10,658 nucleotides of DNA from Sphingobium sp. (GTDB lineage Bacteria > Pseudomonadota > Alphaproteobacteria > Sphingomonadales > Sphingomonadaceae): the NCBI GenBank assembly GCA_030148625.1, contig JASBTC010000174.1, forward strand, positions 1-10,658, read 5' to 3'. The translations under genes were made by a program, and so were the position numbers. This document shows positions 5,548 through 10,658 of the stretch, in pieces. The notes below the pieces were generated by a model that saw nothing but the letters and a program-made list of their open reading frames with translations, searched no databases and had not been told where the DNA came from. Numbering within the stretch: position 1 is the stretch's first letter; every line of letters starts with the position of its first letter.

Positions 5548-6761
5548 GCGGGGCGGCGGCGGCCATGCGTATCGCCATCGTCAATATCGGCACGATCGTG
5601 ACGGGATGCTGGCGCGATCCCTTCGCTACGGGCGACACGATCCTGACCGAAGGCGATCGGATCGCGCATATCGGCACCGCCGCCGCGGCCGAAATCGAGG
5701 CGGCCGATCTGGTGATCGACGCGATGGGCGGCACAATCTGTCCCGGCTTTATCGACAGTCAGGTCCACAACACCTTCGGCGATTATACGCCGCGCCAGAA
5801 GACCGTCGGTTTCCTCGAAAGCTATCTGCACGGCGGCACGACCACGAGCATTTCGGCGAGCGAGGTCCATGTGCCGGGGCGGCCGAAGGATCCCGAAGGG
5901 GTCAAGGCGCTCGCGGTCGCCGCCTTCAAATGCTTCGAAAATTATCGGCCCGGCGGCATGCGCGTCCATGCCGGATCGGTGATCCTCGAACCGGGCCTCA
6001 CGCGCGAGGACTTTATCGAGCTGCGCGCCAAGGGCGTCTGGCTCGCCAAGGCCGGCTTCGGCGGCTTTGCGACCCCGTTCGACTATGCGCCGATGGTGGG
6101 CTGGGCGCGCGAGGCGGGGATGATCACCACCGTGCATACCGGCGGTGCGTCGATCCCAGGATCGTCGCCGATCCGCGCCGATCATCTGCTGGCGATGCGC
6201 CCGCACGTCTCCTTCCACGTCAATGGCGGCCCGGTGGCGCTGCCCGATGCCGAATATGAGCGGCTGACGCTCGAAAGCGACATCGCGCTCCAGGTCTGTA
6301 CCGCGGGCAATCTGCGGACCGCGATCCTCTGCGCGCAGACGGTGAAGGCGCATGACGCGTTCGCGCGCTTCCTGATCGCGACCGACACGCCGACGGGCAC
6401 GGGAGTGATGCCGCTGGGCATGATGTACACGATCATGAACCTGGCGGCGCTGACCGACATGCCGCCCGAATGGTTCATCGCGGCGGCGACCGGCAATGTC
6501 GCCGATATTTACGGCCTCGATTGCGGCTATGTCAGGCCCGGCCGCGCGGCCGATCTGCTGATCCTCGATGCACCGCTGGGTGCGACCAGCGACACCGCGC
6601 TTGGCGCGCTCGCGAACGGCGATCCCGCCGCGATCGGGGCGGTGATCTCCGCCGGCGTCGCCCGTTTCGTCGGGCGCAGCCGCAACACGCCCGCGCCCAC
6701 GTGCATGCCGCGCGTCGCCGCATGTCGTATTCCCGCCGATTTCAGCGGTGCGGCGCATTGA
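5544..6761 (+). CDS. Enamidase-like amidohydrolase with altered metal motif
   Basis: A 405-residue amidohydrolase-superfamily protein (398 from ATG 5565, which fits the family start better; GTG 5544 overlaps the previous stop). The sequence resembles, from memory, enamidase of Eubacterium barkeri nicotinate fermentation, which hydrolyses the ring amide of a tetrahydro-oxonicotinate. Shared-looking blocks are GDYTPRQKT, HGGTTTSIS, PGRPKD, LTREDFIEL, VHTGGASIPGSS, HVNGGP and DTPTGTGVMPLG. Metal ligands seen (GTG numbering): His75, His198, His225 and Asp281. The first His of the usual HxH is Gln73 (DSQVHN), and the bridging position, Glu in my recollection of enamidase, looks like Lys169. Lys can be carbamylated in this superfamily, but losing the first His is unusual and may leave one metal site. 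Expected role: hydrolysis of a cyclic amide or enamide, cytoplasmic. It is coupled to the DUF1185 gene and followed by promoter P2. Confidence 0.88.
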   Translation: MSGAAAAMRIAIVNIGTIVTGCWRDPFATGDTILTEGDRIAHIGTAAAAEIEAADLVIDAMGGTICPGFIDSQVHNTFGDYTPRQKTVGFLESYLHGGTTTSISASEVHVPGRPKDPEGVKALAVAAFKCFENYRPGGMRVHAGSVILEPGLTREDFIELRAKGVWLAKAGFGGFATPFDYAPMVGWAREAGMITTVHTGGASIPGSSPIRADHLLAMRPHVSFHVNGGPVALPDAEYERLTLESDIALQVCTAGNLRTAILCAQTVKAHDAFARFLIATDTPTGTGVMPLGMMYTIMNLAALTDMPPEWFIAAATGNVADIYGLDCGYVRPGRAADLLILDAPLGATSDTALGALANGDPAAIGAVISAGVARFVGRSRNTPAPTCMPRVAACRIPADFSGAAH

Positions 6762-6766
6762 GGAAT

Positions 6767-6794
6767 GATATTTACTTTGTAACAAAGATATTAT
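6767..6794 (+). promoter_or_regulatory. Promoter P2 with palindromic operator
   Basis: In an AT-rich gap after the amidohydrolase gene, CTTTGTAACAAAG (6775-6787) is a perfect palindrome around its central base. The -10 hexamer TATTAT (6789-6794) starts 14 bases after the first operator C, exactly as in P1 and P3, and lies 36 bases before ATG 6825. The -35 at the matching position (GATATT, 6767-6772) is poor. A second ACAAAG at 6795-6800 could be an extra half-site. This promoter would drive the reductase, monooxygenase and probably marR. Confidence 0.7.
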
Positions 6795-6824
6795 ACAAAG
6801 TTGAAAATCATTGAGGAGCGGAAG

Positions 6825-7328
6825 ATGGGCGAGTCGATGGAGCAGGGGGCGGCGCCGCCCGATCAGCATTTCCTGCGCGCGATGTTCGGCCGCTTCGCCA
6901 GCGGCGTCACCGTGGTGACGTGCGGTGCGGGAAATGCGGTCCACGGCATGACCGCCAATTCCTTCACCTCGGTCTCGCTGGAGCCCGCGCTCGGCCTGGT
7001 CTCGCTGTCGCGCGGCTGCCGGATGCACGACCGGCTCGTCGCGGCGCGGCGGTTCGGCGTCAGCGTGCTGGCGGAGGGGCATGGTCATGTCTCCAATCAT
7101 TTCGCGGGCCGGCCGGTCGACGGCTATCTGCCGGCCTTTGAGGAGCGGTGCGGCGTCGGGCTGCTTTCCGACGCGCTGGCATGGATGATCCTCGATACCG
7201 AGGCGGAGCATCAGGCGGGCACGCACACGCTGTTCGTCGGCCGGCTGGTCGCGTGCGGATACCGCGCCGACGCCCATCCGCTGATCTTCTTCGGCGGCGG
7301 CTATGGCGCGCTTTCGGCGCCGGCCTGA
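6825..7328 (+). CDS. HpaC-like flavin reductase, small component of a two-component monooxygenase
   Basis: A 167-residue flavin-reductase-domain protein. The N-terminal block FASGVTVVTC...HGMTANSFTSVSL binds flavin in this family, followed by CRMHDRL and FGVSVLA, and the C-terminal HTLFVGRLVACGYRADAHPLIFFGGGYGAL closes the split-barrel fold. Such reductases use NAD(P)H to make FADH2 or FMNH2, which diffuses to an oxygenase partner. That partner is encoded directly downstream, 35 bases away, an arrangement found in hpaBC-type systems. ATG 6825 has GAGGAG six bases upstream; the TTG at 6801 in the same frame is unlikely. Length is normal. The gene is first behind promoter P2, so reductase and oxygenase appear to be controlled separately from the hydrolytic pair upstream, yet by the same operator. 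NADH versus NADPH and FAD versus FMN cannot be decided. Confidence 0.93.
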   Translation: MGESMEQGAAPPDQHFLRAMFGRFASGVTVVTCGAGNAVHGMTANSFTSVSLEPALGLVSLSRGCRMHDRLVAARRFGVSVLAEGHGHVSNHFAGRPVDGYLPAFEERCGVGLLSDALAWMILDTEAEHQAGTHTLFVGRLVACGYRADAHPLIFFGGGYGALSAPA

Positions 7329-7363
7329 CCGCCAACACACATCAAGATTTTCCAGGAGAGCAT

Positions 7364-8848
7364 ATGGACAGGGGCGTAAAGACCGGGGCGGATCATATCG
7401 CGAGTCTGAGCGACGGTCGCGCGGTCTATCTCGACGGCGAACGCGTAGGCGACGTCACCGTGCATCCCGCCTTCCGCAACATCGTGCGTTCGGCGGCGGC
7501 GCTCTACGATTATCAGGCCGATCCCGCCAATGTGGAGGCGATGACCTTCGCCTCGCCGAGTTCGGGCCGGCGGGTAGGGCGGTCCTGGCAACTGCCCGCC
7601 AATTATGAGGAGATGGTCGATCGCCGCCGGGCGCTGACGCGCTGGGCGGAGCTTCATGGCGGCTTTCTCGGCCGCTCGCCCGATCATGTCGCATCGGCGC
7701 TGGCCGGCCAATATGCCGGGCTCGGACGCCTGCAGGCCTATGACGAGGGCGGCGCGCGCAATCTCGCCGACTATTTCGAATATGCGCGCGATAACGACCT
7801 GTTCCTGACCTATGTCATCATCAATCCGCAGGTGAACCGCGGTCTTTCGACATCGGAGCAGGTCGCCGACGACGTAATCATGCGTGTCGTGGACGAGGAT
7901 GGCGAAGGCATCACCGTGCGCGGCGCCAAGATGCTGGGCACGAGCACGATCGTCGCCAATGAGGTATTCGTCGCCAATCTCCAGCCGCTACGCCCCGGCG
8001 AGGAGGATTATGCGGTCTCCTTCGCGCTGCCGATGAATGCCAAGGGGCTCAAGGTCGTGTCGCGCAAATCGTTCGAGGCAAGCGCGGTCAGCCTGTTCGA
8101 CAATCCGCTGGCCGCCCGCTTCGACGAGAATGATGCGGTGGTCTATTTCGACGATGTGAAGGTGCCGTGGGAACGCGTCTTCGTGAACCGCAACGTCGCG
8201 ATGGCGCGCGCGCAATTCCACGAAACCGCCGGCCATGTCGCGCAGAATTACCAGGCGCAGATCCGCCTGATGGTGAAGCTGCGCTTCCTGGCCGGGATCG
8301 CGCGCCGCATCGCGGAGACGATCGGCACCATCCAGATGCCCCCGGTCCAGACGATGCTCGGCAAGCTGGCGTCCGATGCCGCGGTGGTGGAGGCTTTGGT
8401 CCATGGCATGGAGGCATCGGGCGAGATGCATGGCGACGCCTATATGCCCAACCGTCATCTCGTCTACGCCGCGCAGGTCTTCACGCAGGAGCTTTATGCG
8501 GGGTTCGTGAACGCGGTGCGCGAACTGGCGGGCGGATCGCTGATCATGCTGCCTTCGTCGGTGCGCGACTATGACAATCCGGAGATCGCCGGCATCCACG
8601 ATCTGCTCCAGCAATCGCCCATTGGCGGACCGCGCGACCGGGTGAAGTTCCTGAAGCTCGCCTGGGATGCGCTGGGTTCCGAATTCGCGGGGCGTCACGG
8701 CCAGTATGAGATGTTCTATGCCGGCGCGCAGTTCGTGACGCGCGGCCACAGTTTCCGCACCTATGACTGGGCCGGGGCGGGGCGCCTCGTCGACGGATTG
8801 CTCGACGGCTATGATCTGGCGGGGTCGGTCGCTGCGGACCGGGCCTGA
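7364..8848 (+). CDS. HpaB-family flavin-dependent monooxygenase, large component
   Basis: A 494-residue member of the 4-hydroxyphenylacetate 3-hydroxylase family, with an acyl-CoA-dehydrogenase-like fold. Family blocks seen are RRALTRWAELHGGFLGRSPDHV (split here around residues 88-109), YFEYARDNDLFLTYVIINPQ (138-156), VRGAKMLGTSTIVANEV, FALPMNAKGLKVVSRKSF, VYFDDVKVPWERVF and LAGGSLIMLPSSVRDY. It would use reduced flavin from the upstream reductase and O2 to hydroxylate, or oxidatively open, a ring. Related enzymes include phenol hydroxylases and, in Arthrobacter, a pyridine monooxygenase that opens the ring. Position 150 is Tyr in LTYVIINPQ, where as I recall HpaB has the substrate-binding His, so the substrate is probably not 4-hydroxyphenylacetate. 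AGGAG lies five bases before ATG 7364. The last codons overlap the frame of a decarboxylase relic. Confidence 0.92.
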   Translation: MDRGVKTGADHIASLSDGRAVYLDGERVGDVTVHPAFRNIVRSAAALYDYQADPANVEAMTFASPSSGRRVGRSWQLPANYEEMVDRRRALTRWAELHGGFLGRSPDHVASALAGQYAGLGRLQAYDEGGARNLADYFEYARDNDLFLTYVIINPQVNRGLSTSEQVADDVIMRVVDEDGEGITVRGAKMLGTSTIVANEVFVANLQPLRPGEEDYAVSFALPMNAKGLKVVSRKSFEASAVSLFDNPLAARFDENDAVVYFDDVKVPWERVFVNRNVAMARAQFHETAGHVAQNYQAQIRLMVKLRFLAGIARRIAETIGTIQMPPVQTMLGKLASDAAVVEALVHGMEASGEMHGDAYMPNRHLVYAAQVFTQELYAGFVNAVRELAGGSLIMLPSSVRDYDNPEIAGIHDLLQQSPIGGPRDRVKFLKLAWDALGSEFAGRHGQYEMFYAGAQFVTRGHSFRTYDWAGAGRLVDGLLDGYDLAGSVAADRA

Positions 8849-8975
8849 GGAGATTGCGGAAATCATACTGCAGGTCGCCGCTTATTGTGGCATTCCGGCG
8901 GCGATCGAGACTATGAAGCTCGCGCGAGAGGCGCTCGCGGACGACGAAGGAATGGACGGTCGGGATGGTAGCTAA
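8838..8975 (+). pseudogene. C-terminal relic of a carboxymuconolactone decarboxylase (CMD/AhpD-like) gene
   Basis: Between the monooxygenase and marR, one frame reads about 45 residues ending at TAA 8973-8975, containing GPEEIAEIILQVAAYCGIPA and AIETMKLAREALADDEG. This is the characteristic C-terminal helix pair of the CMD family (G.t.EEI.E..lQ.a.Y.G.PaA....). The N-terminal half with the catalytic Cys/His region is absent. Upstream the frame runs only through the monooxygenase 3' end, out of frame with it, and gives no family-like residues. No start codon or ribosome binding site would express it sensibly. The simplest reading is a deletion or recombination that joined the monooxygenase end to the tail of a former decarboxylase gene. 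The relic also overlaps the first codons of marR. Confidence 0.75.
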
Positions 8976-9528
8976 GCGGTCGGCCCGCAAGGATGGAGCG
9001 GAAGATTCGCTGCTGACGGTCACGCGCGCCGAGCTGCTGGACGACGGCAACGACGACCGGTTCCGCGCGCTCGTCCATGCCTCGCTGGCGTTCAGTTCCC
9101 GCCTCAACGCGATCCGCGATGGCTATGCCCGGCTGATCGGCGTCGCCGGGCCGCAATATACGATCCTGATCTCGATCGGGCATCTGCAGAAAAGCGGTGA
9201 CGTCAATGTGAAGACGATCGCCGATCATTTGAGCCTCAGCGGTACCTTCGTCACCACCGAGGTCAACAAGCTGGTCGCCCAAGGGCTGGTCAGGAAGACG
9301 CGCGACAAGGTCGATGCGCGAAAGGTGAAGCTCGAGATATCGGAGGCGGGCCGCGACCGGCTGGCGCGGCTCACCACGATCCAGCAGCAGGTGAACAACG
9401 TCCATTTCGGCAGCCTCAGCCGCGAACAGTTCGACGCGATCGGCACGATCATGCCCGAACTCGTCGCCAGCACCGATCAGGCACTGTCGCTGCTGCGCCA
9501 TCTGACCATGGCGGAAGGCGAAATCTGA
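8965..9528 (+). CDS. MarR-family transcriptional regulator
   Basis: A 187-residue MarR protein. A helical dimerisation region (about 33-60) precedes a winged helix-turn-helix at about 62-130: VKTIADHLSLSGTFVTTEVN holds the recognition helix, LVAQGLVRKT leads to the wing, and the wing contains Asp117-x-Arg119 of the DxR signature (KVDARKVKLEIS). A 30-residue charged N-terminal tail is longer than usual. MarR proteins bind as dimers to short palindromes and usually release DNA when a phenolic or other aromatic ligand binds. The near-palindromes in three promoters of this cluster (4917-4935, 6772-6790, 9764-9782) are suitable targets, and promoter P2 lies upstream of this gene, so autoregulation is likely. 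This is inferred from context. ATG 8965 overlaps the decarboxylase relic and has only a distant GAAGGA upstream, so the start is less certain than the fold. Confidence 0.93.
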   Translation: MVAKRSARKDGAEDSLLTVTRAELLDDGNDDRFRALVHASLAFSSRLNAIRDGYARLIGVAGPQYTILISIGHLQKSGDVNVKTIADHLSLSGTFVTTEVNKLVAQGLVRKTRDKVDARKVKLEISEAGRDRLARLTTIQQQVNNVHFGSLSREQFDAIGTIMPELVASTDQALSLLRHLTMAEGEI

Positions 9529-9590
9529 GGCCGGCCGTCTGACGGCTTGCCGCCGGGCTCGATCCGGCCTTCACCCCCATCTGTCATTGC

Positions 9591-9688
9591 CCCTGACTGT
9601 CATTCCCGCGAACGCGGGAATCCAGGAGATGTCGATCATAGAGCCCTACGGCACTGGATTCCCGCGTTCGCGGGAATGACAGTCAGGG
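9591..9688. repeat. REP-like doublet: perfect 35-bp inverted repeat
   Basis: Arms 9591-9625 and 9654-9688 are exact reverse complements over 35 bases around a 28-base centre (9626-9653). Each arm also contains its own palindrome, ATTCCCGCGAACGCGGGAAT (9602-9621) and its mirror (9659-9678). ATTCCCGCG...CGCGGGAAT units with this flanking GTCAT/ATCCAG are common dispersed repeats in proteobacteria, and paired inverted copies are typical of REP/BIME or small transposase-mobilised elements. A partial copy, CTGTCATTGCCC, sits at 9581-9592. Placed between marR and the receptor promoter, it may end or insulate transcription. A weaker hairpin (GCCGTCTGACGGC, 9534-9546) precedes it. The rest of 9529-9758 shows nothing else. 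Confidence 0.9.
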
Positions 9689-9758
9689 TGATCCAACTCC
9701 GCACACAACCCAGCCGAAACCCCGTCGTCTCACCGCGCACTCATCCAATTTATCTCTG

Positions 9759-9786
9759 TTGACTACCGTTGTAACAAAGCTATCTT
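9759..9786 (+). promoter_or_regulatory. Promoter P3 with palindromic operator
   Basis: TTGACT (9759-9764) and TATCTT (9781-9786) are 16 bases apart, 37 bases before ATG 9818. Between them, TACCGTTGTAACAAAGCTA (9764-9782) matches the operator of P1 and P2 around the core TTGTAACAAAG. The -35 hexamer, the spacing and the operator register are the same as in P1. Confidence 0.75.
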
Positions 9787-9817
9787 ACCTATGTTCTAAA
9801 ATAGGGAGGGGCGAATC

Positions 9818-10658
9818 ATGAAAAGGGATATCGGCAAGACCGGCCGTACGACGCGGCACCGCGCCAGCCTGTCGCGGAGCGCGGCGCTTCCCATCCTCGC
9901 GCTGTCGCTGGTCGCGGGCGCTTGCCCGGCAAATGCTCAGACTGCGGACGATGCCGTCGAAAGCGGCATCGAGGAAATCGTGGTGACCGCGCGCAAGCGC
10001 GCCGAGAGCCTGCAGGATACGCCGATCTCGATCTCCGCCTTCACCGAACAGGGGCTGGAGGCGCGGCAGGTCCAGCAGGTCTCGGGCATCGCCCAGCTGA
10101 CGCCCAATCTGATCTTCGACACGACGTCGCCGATCGCGGGCAGTTCGGCGGCCGCCACCATGTTCATCCGCGGCGTCGGTCAGGCCAATTCGGTGCCGAC
10201 CGTCGATCTCGGCGTCGGCCTCTATATCGACGGCGTCTATGTCGCGCGCTCGGTTGGCGGGCTCGTCGATCTGCTCGATGTCGAGCGGATCGAAGTGCTG
10301 CGCGGGCCGCAGGGCACTTTGTTCGGCCGCAACACGATCGGCGGCGCGATCAGCATCACCACCGCCAAGCCCGACGACGTTCTGCGCGGCGAGGCGTCCC
10401 TGCTCTACGGCACCGACAATCACGTCGTTTCGCGCGGCATGGTCAACGTGCCGCTGGCCACCAATCTCTTCGTCAAGGGCAGTGTCAGCTACGAAATGCA
10501 GGACGGCTATGTCCGCCGCCCCGATGGTCATCATACCGGTGACAAGAACCGCCTGTCGGGCCGGCTGGCGCTGCGCTGGCAGCCTGCCGATGCCGTCACT
10601 GTCGATCTCGCTTTCGACGGCACGCGCGAGCGGACCAATGGCGCCGCCTATGTGCTGA
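9818..10658 (+). CDS. TonB-dependent outer-membrane receptor, N-terminal part (runs off window)
   Basis: The first 280 codons of a TonB-dependent receptor, still open at the window edge. A basic N-terminus and hydrophobic stretch (residues about 22-35) end in PANAQ, giving a signal peptide probably cleaved after Ala40. A TonB-box-like IEEIVVTARKR (51-61) follows. The plug domain (about 65-185) has TPISISAF, MFIRGVGQ, LYIDGVYVAR and VERIEVLRGPQGTLFGRNTIGGAI, all family hallmarks; the first barrel strands begin near 190. GGAGG lies eight bases before ATG 9818. Many sphingomonad receptors of this type are encoded with degradation genes and are thought to import their substrates. The shared operator in its promoter suggests that it serves this pathway; siderophore uptake is less likely because regulation follows the catabolic genes. 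The ligand is unknown. Confidence 0.95.
   Translation, partial: MKRDIGKTGRTTRHRASLSRSAALPILALSLVAGACPANAQTADDAVESGIEEIVVTARKRAESLQDTPISISAFTEQGLEARQVQQVSGIAQLTPNLIFDTTSPIAGSSAAATMFIRGVGQANSVPTVDLGVGLYIDGVYVARSVGGLVDLLDVERIEVLRGPQGTLFGRNTIGGAISITTAKPDDVLRGEASLLYGTDNHVVSRGMVNVPLATNLFVKGSVSYEMQDGYVRRPDGHHTGDKNRLSGRLALRWQPADAVTVDLAFDGTRERTNGAAYVL

Noticed and set aside
5490..7340. A 616-codon open frame on the minus strand opposite the amidohydrolase and flavin reductase
   Set aside because: It is antisense to well-recognised genes, rich in Arg, Ala and His as expected from high-GC shadow frames, and shows no family motif.
8763..8975. A 70-residue gene beginning inside the monooxygenase 3' end
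   Set aside because: Only the last 45 or so codons resemble a known family; the first 25 are the monooxygenase gene read out of frame, so it is treated as a relic.
9534..9546. Intrinsic terminator after marR (GCCGTCTGACGGC)
   Set aside because: The centre is too tight for a full stem, leaving four pairs, and no T-run follows.
9591..9688. CRISPR array
   Set aside because: There are only two units, they are inverted rather than direct, and no cas genes are present.
9922..10542. Open frames overlapping the receptor on both strands
   Set aside because: The frame starting at 9818 gives a signal peptide, TonB box and plug domain; the others are shadows without motifs.

Overview
The window looks like a catabolic gene cluster from a high-GC alphaproteobacterium, most likely a sphingomonad. 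The grounds are the GC-rich coding sequence, a TonB-dependent receptor with a plug region of the sphingomonad kind, the mix of ring-attack enzymes, and a palindromic repeat (1351-1395) that I recognise from alphaproteobacterial genomes. No taxonomic search could be run.

Layout. A leftward operon runs from 4747 down to 1 and leaves the window: extradiol dioxygenase (3857-4747), C-C bond alpha/beta hydrolase (2970-3857), a 55-residue protein resembling AtzG/GatC (2725-2892), an amidase-signature hydrolase (1460-2728), a protein with an arylamine N-acetyltransferase-like Cys-His-Asp triad (414-1409), and the first 139 residues of a Rieske oxygenase alpha subunit (1-417). Several junctions overlap as ATGA or TGATG. 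The 224-base gap 4748-4971 separates this operon from a rightward set: a DUF1185 / 'amino acid synthesis' family protein (4972-5547), an amidohydrolase closely resembling enamidase (5544-6761), an HpaC-like flavin reductase (6825-7328), an HpaB-like flavin-dependent monooxygenase (7364-8848), a relic of a carboxymuconolactone decarboxylase gene (8838-8975), a MarR regulator (8965-9528), and after a REP-like doublet (9591-9688) the start of a TonB-dependent receptor (9818 to the window end).

Regulation. The three rightward promoters each carry a near-palindrome of consensus TAGCTTTGTAACAAAGCTA, always placed so that the -10 hexamer starts 14 bases after the same operator base. This is good evidence for one regulon, and the MarR protein encoded in the cluster is the obvious candidate to bind it.

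How the genes may work together (inference). The receptor would import an aromatic or N-heteroaromatic substrate. The reductase/HpaB-like pair would oxygenate it with reduced flavin, and the enamidase-like and amidase enzymes would open or trim cyclic or linear amides. The Rieske, extradiol and C-C hydrolase enzymes would process a carbocyclic ring. The substrate cannot be read from the sequence. Unusual points are a Gln-x-His in place of the His-x-His metal motif in the amidohydrolase, a palindromic repeat and a perfect 20-bp hairpin inside the 5' part of the acetyltransferase-like gene, and the decarboxylase relic.
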